From Bog-756 sp963734435 (lineage in GTDB: Bacteria > Actinomycetota > Acidimicrobiia > Acidimicrobiales > RAAP-2): a stretch of DNA of 64,000 nt. Of this stretch, positions 34,492 through 42,959 are shown in pieces. The stretch lies in assembly GCA_963734435.1 (NCBI GenBank), contig CAVTHA010000015.1:124001-188000 (forward strand). Direction: 5' to 3'. The notes below the pieces were generated by a model. It ran no database searches, was not told the DNA's origin, and was given only the letters and a program-made list of their open reading frames with translations. How positions within the stretch are numbered: the first letter of the stretch is position 1; each line of letters starts with the position of its first letter. Made by a program: the position numbers and the translations under genes.

Positions 34492-34593
34492 CTACGACGT
34501 TCGATCTCCGAACAGGCGCACGACGACAGCCACGACGATAAGGCCGAAGGCCGAGGCCGCGACAACAGTGATCAGGCTGGCTGTGGAGCTCAT
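34492..34593 (-). CDS. Small single-span membrane protein (33 aa)
   Basis: An ATG at 34591-34593 with a strong GGAGGA Shine-Dalgarno 4-5 nt upstream opens 33 codons ending in TAG. The product has a short polar start (MSSTAS), one hydrophobic stretch of about 20 residues rich in Val/Ala/Ile, then a basic-acidic tail (RLFGDRTS). It is the first gene before the SRPBCC gene, 10 bp apart. Strong ribosome site, one clean transmembrane span and operon position support a real microprotein. I do not recognise a family. Confidence 0.6.
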   Translation of the reverse strand: MSSTASLITVVAASAFGLIVVAVVVRLFGDRTS

Positions 34594-34696
34594 GTTTCCT
34601 CCATCGGAACTGGTTGGAAAGCCTCCAACGCTGGCGGCCCCTATGAAATTTGGACCGAGAGGACGACTATGTCAAGGGAATGCTGTCGTCACTCCG

Positions 34697-35761
34697 TCAT
34701 TGGTTCAAGGCTCGGTCGATGCTGGCCAGATGTCGCTCTCTCTCGGACTCATCCAGAAACGAGGCCACGAAGGAGTTCCGGGCCAACCCGGCAATGGCCT
34801 CGTGACTCAGGCCGAACGTCTCCGCCACCGCCTGCATGTTGTCCGCCACATACCCACCGAAATAGGCGGGATCGTCGGAATTGATCGTTACCAGCAGTCC
34901 ACGTCGGATGAGCTCAGGCAGGGTGTGTTCTCGCAGGGATGGGAAGACCCGCAGCTTGACGTTGGAGAGTGGGCAGACGGTGAGAGGAATCTGGTCCTTC
35001 ACCAACCGTTCGACGAGCTCGTTGTCTTCGAGGCAGCGGACTCCGTGGTCGATGCGACGGGCGCCGAGGGTGTCGAGCGCCTCCCAGATGTACTCGGGCG
35101 GGCCTTCCTCACCGGCGTGGGCGACCGCCGGCAAGCCCATGCTGGCCGCCCGATGGAATGCCTCAGTGAATTTCGAGGGCGGATTCCCCACCTCGGAGGA
35201 GTCGAGGCCGACGGCCGCGATCCACGGCACAAAGGGTTCAGCCAATTGGAGTGTTACCACGGCCGCCTCGGCACTCAGATGGCGCAGGAAGCACAGGATC
35301 AGGCGCGATGAGACTCCCCATCTGGCCATGCCGTCATCGAGAGCGCGGTGGATGCCGTTGATCGTGGTTTCGAAGAGCACACCTCGCTCGATGTGGGTCT
35401 GGGGATCGAAGAAGATCTCGGTGTGCTGAACCCCTTGACTCACAGCACGCGACAGGTACGCGGTCGTCAGATCATAGAAGTCTTCCTCGTGATTGAGGAC
35501 GGCGCAGCCCGAGTAGTAGATGTCGAGGAAGGATTGAAGGTCTTCGAATACGTAGGCGCGGCGGAGCGCCGCCACATCCGGGTAAGGCAACGGCAGTTGG
35601 TTTCGGGCGGCCAGCTCGAACAAGAGCTCCGGTTCGAGCGTCCCTTCGATGTGGACGTGCAGCTCTGCCTTCGGTAGACGCTGGATGAACGTGTCTCGGT
35701 CAGTCACGGTAGTTGCCGCGGCTGGTCGGACACCACGGTCCAAAGGTTCAGGTCGGGACAC
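34697..35761 (-). CDS. add: Adenosine deaminase
   Basis: A 354-residue zinc hydrolase that deaminates adenosine to inosine. It has all metal and catalytic motifs: KAELHVHIEG (His35 and His37), HAGEEG, RIDHGVRCLED and the late INSDDPAYF. Length is normal. The first 20 residues are a variable tail. Its start overlaps the end of the preceding ATPase-domain gene by 14 bp, so the two form an operon, an unusual pairing of purine salvage with an RsbW-like protein. Confidence 0.93.
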   Translation of the reverse strand: MSRPEPLDRGVRPAAATTVTDRDTFIQRLPKAELHVHIEGTLEPELLFELAARNQLPLPYPDVAALRRAYVFEDLQSFLDIYYSGCAVLNHEEDFYDLTTAYLSRAVSQGVQHTEIFFDPQTHIERGVLFETTINGIHRALDDGMARWGVSSRLILCFLRHLSAEAAVVTLQLAEPFVPWIAAVGLDSSEVGNPPSKFTEAFHRAASMGLPAVAHAGEEGPPEYIWEALDTLGARRIDHGVRCLEDNELVERLVKDQIPLTVCPLSNVKLRVFPSLREHTLPELIRRGLLVTINSDDPAYFGGYVADNMQAVAETFGLSHEAIAGLARNSFVASFLDESERERHLASIDRALNQ

Positions 35762-36698
35762 CGGTCCACGGGAGCGGGTTCTCGCCCCGACACTGACCGG
35801 CGACTTCGCCGAAAGCCCATCGCCGAACTGCCATCGTCTCGGGAGTTGCGGCGATCGTCACCAATCCTGCCTCTTGGCAATAAGTGTCGGCTTCCTCCAA
35901 GAGGCGCTCGTATTGCTCAACGAATGGAGCAGCCTCGGCAGGCAGGTGGAAGTACAGGTCAACGTGGTCACGGTTCTCATGCACCGCCTGTTCCCACGTC
36001 CTTTCGGCCTTTGGACCGAATCCGAGAAATTGTGAACCCATCGCTTCGATCAGCTCCAGAAGTCGGCCGGGCACGAGCCGACGCTTCGAATCATCGAGTT
36101 CGAGAATGAAGCGAAACTCCCGGTACATGGCATCGTAGTGAGCGCCGGCGCGGATCATTGCCCCCACCGGTGCACCGAGCAAGGCGACTGGCACCCCAGA
36201 GGGGTAGGGCTCCGTTACGTCTACGTCGCACTCGGGTGTGTAGGGTTGCTGGCTGCTCACCACTGATCCGTCCCCGGCACGCGCCAGTTCGAACCAGACA
36301 ACCTTTCCAGATCGAGTCGGCTGCCAACCCCAGGCTGTCGCCAGCCTGTTCAGCAGCTGCACGCCGCGACCGGTTGTGTCGTCCGGGCGGTAGTGCTTTT
36401 CCGCCGGTGGAAGCCGTCCGGCGTCTCTCACCTCGACCCGATATCGGTCACCTTGTTGCCTCACTTCGATGGCGATCGGTCCTGCCGCATGCAGTACGGC
36501 ATTGGTGACGGCCTCGGACGTGAGGAGCCCGGCGGAGGTGCGAATCTCGTCCGGGGCTGCCGCCAGGGCATCGACGACGAACTTTCGGGCGGCAGGGCAA
36601 CTGGATGCGTCGGCCGGCAAGCTGATTCTGTGTGAGGGCATCGAGGCAACCCCGACTCTTGCATCTGGCGGCAAGCGCTCAATTGTCGCTGACCGCAT
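35748..36698 (-). CDS. RsbW-like HATPase (anti-sigma type) with extra C-terminal domain
   Basis: A 316-residue cytoplasmic protein. Residues about 20-145 form a GHKL/HATPase_c_2 domain: N-box LLTSEAVTNAVLHA, G1 VRDAGRLPP and G2-like TGRGVQLLNRLATAWG. This is the layout of actinobacterial anti-sigma-factor kinases. Residues about 160-316 form a helical domain (FRFILELDDSKRRL...YERLLEEADTYCQEAGLV) that I do not recognise and that most RsbW-like proteins lack. ATG 36696-36698 follows GGGAGGG by about 8 nt; a much longer upstream frame has no such site. It could phosphorylate an anti-anti-sigma factor or hold a sigma factor; no partner gene is adjacent. Confidence 0.78.
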   Translation of the reverse strand: MRSATIERLPPDARVGVASMPSHRISLPADASSCPAARKFVVDALAAAPDEIRTSAGLLTSEAVTNAVLHAAGPIAIEVRQQGDRYRVEVRDAGRLPPAEKHYRPDDTTGRGVQLLNRLATAWGWQPTRSGKVVWFELARAGDGSVVSSQQPYTPECDVDVTEPYPSGVPVALLGAPVGAMIRAGAHYDAMYREFRFILELDDSKRRLVPGRLLELIEAMGSQFLGFGPKAERTWEQAVHENRDHVDLYFHLPAEAAPFVEQYERLLEEADTYCQEAGLVTIAATPETMAVRRWAFGEVAGQCRGENPLPWTGVPT

Positions 36699-36882
36699 GA
36701 GGATACCCCCTCCCACCCGACCCCATCGTGGCAATGCGGTTGAGGTTACGACTGTCTTCAAATCGAGCCGTCCGATCGCTTGGGATGAGTCAGGCGATTG
36801 ACGGTGGACTGGGCACGAGACCCGGCAATCTCCCTCCTCACTCCTCCTCCTCCTCGTCGTGGGCCGAATTGCTATTCCGTCC

Positions 36883-37636
36883 TTATCGCTCCCACACTGA
36901 AATGTGTTTCCGGCTGTCACCGGTGAATGGTTCACGACTCCAGCCGCTCCAGCGCTGGCGAAGGGTCATGCCAGCTAGACGCGCCATCAGATCCAGCTCG
37001 GATGGCCACACATAGCGATATGGCATCGAGAAGACTTGGCCCCGGCCCTCAGCAACCCAGTAGTGATGTGAGATGCCGTGCTGCGTCGCCACGTCGAGCT
37101 GGTCAAATCCGAGGTGTGGCGGACTCACGGCGAATGCTCGCACCACCTCGCCGGGCGGAAGTCGCTGGAGCGGTGGAATCTCAACTTCGATCACGAAATA
37201 ACCGCCCGGCTCCAGATGCGCCGCGGCGTGTCGGAAGCACTCCACCTGCTCGTCCTGCGTGGTGAGATTCTCGATCGTGTTGTAGACGAGATAGACGAGC
37301 CGGAAGGTCTCGTCCAACGCGGTGGTGGAGAAGTCTCCGATCGTCACGCCGATGCCGTCCGCTCCGGGCTTCGCCCGCAGACGTGCCACCATGGCCTCGG
37401 ACAGATCGATCCCGTGCACGCGAACGCGCCCGCCGGCTGAGCGGGAGCGCGATGCGACCGGTGCCGATGCCGAGCTCGAGCGCGCCGCCTTCCCCGGCCA
37501 GATCGGCGAGAAAAGTCACCGTGGCGTCGATGAGCGCCGGCTCGAACAGATCCGTCGGACCCTGGTCGTACCCCTCCGCTATCTGCTCATCGAAGTAGAT
37601 GTTGGGCACCGGCGAACTGTGCCATACGCTCGGCAT
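36883..37636 (-). pseudogene. Class I SAM-dependent methyltransferase, one frameshift
   Basis: The frame from ATG 37634-37636 encodes YFDEQIAEGYDQG and the SAM motif I ALELGIGTGRIALPL. Near 37428-37445 one extra base shifts the frame. The continuation RVHGIDLSEAMVARLRAKPG, then FRLVYLVYNTIENL and the rest to 36883, is in the next frame. Repaired length is about 250 residues, a normal small-molecule methyltransferase. The family uses motif I and the acidic HGID(LS) end of strand 2 to hold SAM. Both sides of the break are well conserved, so a sequencing error is possible. A late part of the repaired protein is rich in aromatic residues (SHHYWVAEGRG, YRYVWPSE). Confidence 0.78.
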
Positions 37637-37762
37637 GATCAAGGCTCCACCATGGTCAGGGACCACTGAACACATTGCTGCCCATCAGGCGCTGTCGAGC
37701 ACCTCTGCTCCCGCCCTGCCCCCCAACCGGTGGTTTCCGACCGAACCACGTGACACCGCGGT

Positions 37763-38164
37763 TCAGGCGGGATGAGCACCCACCCGGGAAGCGCCACGTC
37801 CTTCATGCTGCGGTGAGGCTCCGGTCTGGCGTCGAACGATCAGCGGATACTGCATCGCATCAAAGGCGGCCACGAAGCGGCGCATCGTCTTCGACAGCTG
37901 AATGAGCAGGCGGCCCGCAGGGCGAGCGTCATGCGGGTTCACCAAGGTGATCAACATGGAGCAATGACCAACGGTGATGGACCGCACCTCGGCCTCGGTT
38001 CCCATTTGTGCGGACAGATAGAGCGCAACGGCGCACGATCGGTTGTCCTTGGGTATTCCCTTGACACCCGCCGCTTCCAAGGAGGCTGCCACCAAATCCG
38101 GGCTGTCTCCAAGCTCGTCGAGAAGAGCTGTGGTGTGCTTCTTCAGTTGTCGCAGACGGCTCAC
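37763..38164 (-). CDS. Conserved hypothetical protein (actinobacterial)
   Basis: A 133-residue soluble protein of a family I know only as hypothetical. It has an N-terminal helix (LRQLKKHTTALLDELG), a SLEAAGVKGIPKDNRSCAVA segment, and alternating strands (VRSITVGHCSMLITL). It ends in FVAAFDAMQYPLI and a basic tail. No catalytic motif is seen. GTG 38164 has GAGG 5 nt upstream. It stands alone between the methyltransferase and the YciI-like gene. Confidence 0.6.
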   Translation of the reverse strand: MSRLRQLKKHTTALLDELGDSPDLVAASLEAAGVKGIPKDNRSCAVALYLSAQMGTEAEVRSITVGHCSMLITLVNPHDARPAGRLLIQLSKTMRRFVAAFDAMQYPLIVRRQTGASPQHEGRGASRVGAHPA

Positions 38165-38321
38165 ATCGACCTCACTGCCGGTTCATTGTAGGCCGCTCCC
38201 ATCTCGCTCGGGGCCGGCCCTGGCCGGTGGATCACAAGGGACCGCGGGCCAGAGGTGCGGATCGGATTCGGAGCTCGGTGCGCTCCCTATCGGTCAATGA
38301 GTGTGGCGGAGTCCGAACCCG

Positions 38322-38636
38322 CTAGCCGATCGGCATTGCCTCGTAGACCTCGATGGCTCCACCGCTGCTCAGGACCGGGCAGCCCTTGGCCTTGTCGCAG
38401 GCCTCGGCCATGGAACTGGCGTCAATGATCGAGTAGCCGGTGAGCCCCGAGGCGCCACTGTCACTCACTTTGCCGTCGGAAGCGACACCGGCCGACGGTC
38501 CGAAGGGGTTGCCGGCGTCCACGACCGACCCACCGAGAGACCCGAACCAATTCATCCATTGGGTCATGGCTTCCTGCTGTGCCGCTTCGCTCTCGGCCAT
38601 GCCCCCGCCCGTGTAGGCGAGTAGGTACTTGCCCAT
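38322..38636 (-). CDS. YCII-related (DGPF) domain protein
   Basis: A 104-residue ferredoxin-like alpha+beta protein of the YciI/DGPF family: KYLLAYTGG at the start, a helix with WMNWFGSLGGSVVDAGNPFG, then GYSIIDASSMAEACDKAKGCPVL and a final EVYEAMPI strand. GGGAGG lies 7 nt before the ATG. It is divergent from an ArsR-SRPBCC gene, a very common pairing in actinobacteria in which both genes are controlled from the shared promoter. The biochemical role of the family is mostly unknown. Confidence 0.85.
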   Translation of the reverse strand: MGKYLLAYTGGGMAESEAAQQEAMTQWMNWFGSLGGSVVDAGNPFGPSAGVASDGKVSDSGASGLTGYSIIDASSMAEACDKAKGCPVLSSGGAIEVYEAMPIG

Positions 38637-38666
38637 CTGTTGCCTCCCAGCTCAAAACGAGGGAAT

Positions 38667-38690
38667 CTGATTTGGCAAGGGCTAAATTAG
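38667..38690. promoter_or_regulatory. Imperfect inverted repeat in the YciI/ArsR divergent promoter
   Basis: CTGATTT (38667-38673) and AAATTAG (38684-38690) form a one-mismatch inverted repeat with a 10-bp spacer in the 58-bp gap between the divergent genes. TAAATT lies six bases before the GTG of the ArsR gene, compatible with a leaderless start. This is a likely autoregulatory site for the ArsR protein. Confidence 0.4.
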
Positions 38691-38694
38691 GCAC

Positions 38695-39513
38695 GTGGCG
38701 AACAAGCTGCAACCGGGGCCGGTGAAGTCCGGGAAGACGGGGTCCACCCGAGATCTCCAAGGGATCATCGGCGCCCTGGCCTCGCCGGTGCGCCGCGAGA
38801 TTCTCTCGTTGATATGGGAGCGGGAGGTGTCGGCCGGCGAGATCGCGAGCGCCTTCCAGGTGACCAAGCCCACCATCTCCCAACATCTGGCCGTGCTGCG
38901 GGATGCCGGGCTGGTCACCACCACTGCCATGGGTACGTCAAGGCTGTACCGGGCTCGCCCCGAACAGCTGCACGGGCTCTACGGCGCCCTCGGTGACGCC
39001 GGGAAGTGGGCCAATGCCGATCAGATCCCGGAGAGGGAGCTCTCGTTGGCCCGCACCACGGCGGCGGTGGTCGTGCAGGTGGAGGTCGAGACCGACCCAC
39101 GAGAGACGTTCAAGGCATTCGTCGACCCGGTCGTGTACTCCAGATGGCTCGGAGTTCCCGTCAGCATCGAGGACGGACGGTTTGCCTGCACGCTCGAGTG
39201 GGGGACGAACGTGAGAGGTCGCTACGAGGTGGTGAGTCCTCCAGAGCTCATCGCCATGCGGTGGGACTTCGATGACGACAACATTCCGGTGCCGGGAGGC
39301 GAGATGACCGCCTACCTGCGGGTCTCGGGCCGCCCGGCTGGGTGTCAGGTGGAGGTGCACCAACTCGTCGAGACGGGGGCGCAGGCCGATTTCATGGAGG
39401 CGGCATGGTCACTGGTCCTCGGCCGCCTCAAGCTCGGCGTGGTCCGGGCCCTCGACCTCAGCCTGGAGATGCCACCTCGGCCCCCGAGGAGGAAGCGCCG
39501 GGGCACCACCTGA
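38695..39513 (+). CDS. ArsR-type HTH fused to SRPBCC (AHSA1) domain
   Basis: A 272-residue fusion. Residues about 20-100 are an ArsR winged helix (RREILSLIWEREVSAGEIASAFQVTKPTISQHLAVLRDAGLV). Residues about 125-255 are an AHSA1/SRPBCC ligand-binding barrel with a TDPRETFKAFVDPVVYSRWLG pattern. The fusion suggests direct sensing of a hydrophobic ligand by the regulator. GTG 38695 lies six bases after TAAATT with no Shine-Dalgarno. It is divergent from the YciI-like gene, the typical partner. No metal-binding cysteines are seen in the HTH, so metal sensing is unlikely. Confidence 0.88.
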   Translation: MANKLQPGPVKSGKTGSTRDLQGIIGALASPVRREILSLIWEREVSAGEIASAFQVTKPTISQHLAVLRDAGLVTTTAMGTSRLYRARPEQLHGLYGALGDAGKWANADQIPERELSLARTTAAVVVQVEVETDPRETFKAFVDPVVYSRWLGVPVSIEDGRFACTLEWGTNVRGRYEVVSPPELIAMRWDFDDDNIPVPGGEMTAYLRVSGRPAGCQVEVHQLVETGAQADFMEAAWSLVLGRLKLGVVRALDLSLEMPPRPPRRKRRGTT

Positions 39514-39563
39514 GTGACCCGGCCGTCATCAGTGACCTGATGGAGGGAAGGCGTGGCGCCGCC

Positions 39564-41066
39564 TCAAGTGACCGCCAGCGCCGGCTCCTGGGCCGTCGCC
39601 GCGATCTCCCCGGGGCGTCCCTTGACCAGCACCGCGCTGGCCAAGGCGGCCAGGACCAGCATGCCGCCCCCTATGGCGAAGGCCACCGAGTAGCCGTGGA
39701 CCAGGGCCACGGGCAGGAAGGCCCGGCCGTGAGACTGGACGTAGCTGGCGGTGGCGGTGGCCGCCACGGTGTTCAAGAGCGCAGTTCCCAGCGACCCACC
39801 GATCTGCTGGGTGGTGTTCACCAAGGCGCTGGCAACGCCGGAATCCTTGTCCTTCACATTGATCAACGCCGTGCTGCTCATGGCCGGGAAGGCCAGGCCG
39901 AGGCCGGTGCTCATCAGGATCTGCGGCCCGAAGACATAGACCCAGAAAGACGTGTGCACACCGATCTGGGTCAGCCAGAACAGTCCGATGGCGCCGACCA
40001 GAAGGCCCACGGTCATCGGGATCCGCGGTCCTATCCGGGGCACGAGCGAAGAAGAGGCGCCGGCCGCCACGATGATCCCCCCGGCGAACGGGAGGAACGC
40101 CACCCCGGCCTTCAAGGCGGAGTAGTGCAAGACACCCTGCATGTAGTAGCTCAGGAAGACGAACATGGCGAAGAGGCCCGCCCCCACCAGAAATGAAGCG
40201 AGGAACGAGCCACCCCGATTGCGCTCGGCCACGACCCGCAGCGGTAGAAGCGGATGGCTCGAGCGGGTCTCCACCATCACGAACGCGGCCAACAGCACCA
40301 CGGCCAGGCTGAGGAAGAAGAGCGTGGTGGCTGACCCCCAGCCGCCCGAACTGGCCTTGGTGAACCCGTACACCAGGCTGACCAGTCCGGCGGTCGACAG
40401 GAAGGCACCGGGAAGGTCGTAGCGAGTCGTGCCCTCGGCCCGGCTCTCATGGACCACCCGGCTGGCGGCAACGGCAGCCATCAGCGCGATGGGCACGTTC
40501 ACCAGCAGGCACCAGCGCCACGAGACGTACTGGGTGAGGACTCCGCCGGCAAGGACCCCGATGGCGCCGCCGGCGCCGGACACCGCTCCGTAGGCGCCGA
40601 AGGCCTTGGCCCGTTCCCCGGGGTCGGACTGGAAGGTGATGGTCAGGATGGAAAGCGCAGCGGGCGCCATGAGCGCGGCGAATGCACCCTGGAGCGCACG
40701 GGCACCGAACAACATCGCCTGGTCGACTGCCAGCCCACCGAGAGCTGACGCCAGGGCGAACCCGACGAGACCGACGCCGAACATCCTCTTACGACCACCG
40801 AAGTCGGCAATGCGACCTCCGAGCAGTAGTAAGCCACCGAAGGCGAGGGTGTAAGCCGTGATCACCCACTGCCTGTTGGCCACCGAGATGTGAAGGGACC
40901 TCTGGGCTGACGGTAGGGCGATGGTCACGATCGAGGCATCGAGGACCACCATCAGCTGGGCGATGATGACAACGGCCAGGATCGACCACCGCTTCGGGTC
41001 GGGCTCGAGGGCCGTCGCCTCGGCTCGTGCCGGAAGGTTGACCTCGGGAGGATTGATCTCGCTCAC
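39564..41066 (-). CDS. MFS drug-efflux transporter, DHA2 (14-helix) type
   Basis: A 500-residue membrane exporter, the second of this type in the window. Helix 1 contains VVLDASIVTIALPSAQ, motif A is RIADFGGRKRMFG, and GGAIGVLAGGVLTQYVSWRWCLLVN marks the antiporter region. GTG 41064-41066 is chosen because GGAG lies 6 nt upstream; a longer frame to 41348 overlaps the promoter of the divergent sulfotransferase gene. It is convergent with the ArsR-SRPBCC gene. The substrate is unknown; the family exports drugs and hydrophobic metabolites. Confidence 0.9.
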   Translation of the reverse strand: MSEINPPEVNLPARAEATALEPDPKRWSILAVVIIAQLMVVLDASIVTIALPSAQRSLHISVANRQWVITAYTLAFGGLLLLGGRIADFGGRKRMFGVGLVGFALASALGGLAVDQAMLFGARALQGAFAALMAPAALSILTITFQSDPGERAKAFGAYGAVSGAGGAIGVLAGGVLTQYVSWRWCLLVNVPIALMAAVAASRVVHESRAEGTTRYDLPGAFLSTAGLVSLVYGFTKASSGGWGSATTLFFLSLAVVLLAAFVMVETRSSHPLLPLRVVAERNRGGSFLASFLVGAGLFAMFVFLSYYMQGVLHYSALKAGVAFLPFAGGIIVAAGASSSLVPRIGPRIPMTVGLLVGAIGLFWLTQIGVHTSFWVYVFGPQILMSTGLGLAFPAMSSTALINVKDKDSGVASALVNTTQQIGGSLGTALLNTVAATATASYVQSHGRAFLPVALVHGYSVAFAIGGGMLVLAALASAVLVKGRPGEIAATAQEPALAVT

Positions 41067-41359
41067 AATGATCTCCAGGCGTTCGAGGACCGGCGGAAGC
41101 CGATCGGGTTGCGGCTGGAACCGGCGCGATCTTTTCGGCACCAGTGGGAGCAACGCCGCCCCGGATCGGGGCATTCCGAGAATGTCGGCGCCGGTCATTT
41201 GTCTGGCGGTCTGCCATAGGAGCCGGCCGGCGATCGCCGATTCGGAAGGACCAGGTCTGGGCCGAGGCAGCTGCTCGTCGAACCGGCTCGGGCGCAGATT
41301 CTGTGTCACACTCCCATCGACTCGGCGGGCGGTCCGCCGGCGGGGCAAAAGGGGGACCT

Positions 41360-41998
41360 ATGAGCTTGCAAGTAGTCGGCGCCGGTCTGGGCCGGACAGG
41401 CACCCACTCTTTGAAGCTGGCCTTCGAGCAACTTCTCGGCGGTCCCTGCTACCACATGTTGGAGGTCCTCAACCGCCCTGATCAGGCGGCGGCTTGGGCA
41501 GCAGCTGTCGAGGGAGCCGGGCCGGACTGGACGACGTTCCTGGCCGGATACGTGGCCACCGTAGACTGGCCGGCCGCCGCCTTCTGGAGCGAACTGGCCG
41601 AAGCCGCTCCGGACGCAATCGTCGTGCTGTCGGTCCACGATCCGGAGGAATGGTGGGAGAGCGCATCCCGGACCATCTTCTCCGTGCTCTCCCGAGGTGC
41701 GCCGCCGGACGATGCCGGAGCCGTGGCGGAGCTCGCCATGATCCATTCGTTGATGGAGCAGCGCTTCACGCCCCACTGGAAGGACCGAGCGCCGGCGATC
41801 GAGGCGTACGAGAGCCACAACGCCCGGGTGCGGGCCTCGGTACCCCGGGATCGGCTGGTGGAATGGCGCTGCGGCGACGGATGGGAGCCGCTCTGCCGTG
41901 GCCTGGGCCTGGCGGTCCCGTCCGATCCCTTTCCACACGTCAACACCACCTCCGAGTTCCGGGCGCTCACCGGGCTCGACGAGGGCGCCAAGACGTGA
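41360..41998 (+). CDS. Sulfotransferase-like P-loop protein
   Basis: A 212-residue member of the sulfotransferase-4 type family common in actinobacteria. The PAPS loop is GLGRTGTHSLK (about residues 9-19). LSVHDPEEWWESASRTIF holds the 3'-phosphate-binding Arg/Ser region, and the C-terminus has VEWRCGDGWEPLCRGLGL. It transfers sulfate to small alcohols or acts as an unidentified nucleotide-binding enzyme. ATG 41360 follows GGGGGACC. The next gene is convergent and its stop is 1 bp away. Confidence 0.8.
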   Translation: MSLQVVGAGLGRTGTHSLKLAFEQLLGGPCYHMLEVLNRPDQAAAWAAAVEGAGPDWTTFLAGYVATVDWPAAAFWSELAEAAPDAIVVLSVHDPEEWWESASRTIFSVLSRGAPPDDAGAVAELAMIHSLMEQRFTPHWKDRAPAIEAYESHNARVRASVPRDRLVEWRCGDGWEPLCRGLGLAVPSDPFPHVNTTSEFRALTGLDEGAKT

Positions 41999-41999
41999 G

Positions 42000-42875
42000 T
42001 CACACCTGGATGGAGCCGGCTCGGTACGGTTCGAGGTCCATCCCGGGATACCGAAGGGCGACGTCGGCCATTGTCTGGTCGTTCCAGTAGGGGTCACCCG
42101 GCCTCGGAAAGCCGAACAGATCCCGCTGCCGTACGGTGCACTGCGGGATGAATTTGGCCCACCGCTGCGGGGACTGCTTCGGCCATGCCATCTTCCCGCC
42201 CCATGTCGTGCCCCGGACCTGGTAGTCGGCCAGAAGGGAGAACCGGGAGGATCCGGTGCCGGTGATGTCGGAGCCTCGATGCAAGATGTCGGTCCGGTAG
42301 ATGAGCAGGCTTCCCGCTGGTCCGACCGCCGACACCTCCACATCCGCCAGCGCACCGAACTCGAGATACAGGGGCGTGAAGGGGACGTCCTTACCCTGGT
42401 CGTAGGGGACGATCCGGGTGGGCCCGTCCTCGGCGCTCACATCGGACAGGTAGATGAACGAAGTCAATTGCTGATAGCGGCGGTCGGGACGAGGGACCAC
42501 CAGGCTGTGGCTGCCGAAGTCGCGGTGCAGCGGCTGCTCGTAGTTGGCCGCTCCGCCGTATTTGGCCCAGAGCTCCACCTTGTAGAGGTGCAGATCAGCG
42601 GTTCCGAGATACCGTTCGGCCGCATCGACCAGGTCCGGGTGGAATGCCAGGCGATTGAGCTCCCATGCCCGATAGGGGAACTCTTCGACGCCGGCGAACT
42701 GGTCCCCGCCGTACTCCGGGAACCGCGACGGCTCGACGAAATAGTCCTCCGGTGTCGGGAAGTGCAACCAGAGCGCTTCTCGGGCGGACCGTAGCTCATC
42801 GGGGGCGAGGAAGCCTTCGATCAGACAGAATCCCCGATGGCGTAGTTCATCGAGATCCGCATCGGTGAGCCGCAC
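42000..42875 (-). CDS. Phytanoyl-CoA dioxygenase (PhyH) family protein
   Basis: A 291-residue Fe(II)/2-oxoglutarate oxygenase. The metal triad is His117-x-Asp119 (LHRDFGSHS) and His199 (DILHRGSD), on a double-stranded beta-helix. A later Arg (about residue 211, SSRFSLL) is in position for 2-oxoglutarate. Members hydroxylate acyl-CoAs or small natural products. It is divergent from the zinc alcohol dehydrogenase gene and near an SDR and a P450, so an oxidative pathway is plausible. A second PhyH protein is at 61245-62024; the two are only distantly similar. Confidence 0.9.
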   Translation of the reverse strand: MRLTDADLDELRHRGFCLIEGFLAPDELRSAREALWLHFPTPEDYFVEPSRFPEYGGDQFAGVEEFPYRAWELNRLAFHPDLVDAAERYLGTADLHLYKVELWAKYGGAANYEQPLHRDFGSHSLVVPRPDRRYQQLTSFIYLSDVSAEDGPTRIVPYDQGKDVPFTPLYLEFGALADVEVSAVGPAGSLLIYRTDILHRGSDITGTGSSRFSLLADYQVRGTTWGGKMAWPKQSPQRWAKFIPQCTVRQRDLFGFPRPGDPYWNDQTMADVALRYPGMDLEPYRAGSIQV

Positions 42876-42959
42876 CGCCGGTCATCCTAAGCCAAGGCGC
42901 CGTCGATGGATGGCCCTCTCGATCCGAAAGGGGCTGGCGAATGCGCCTACGCTGACCCG

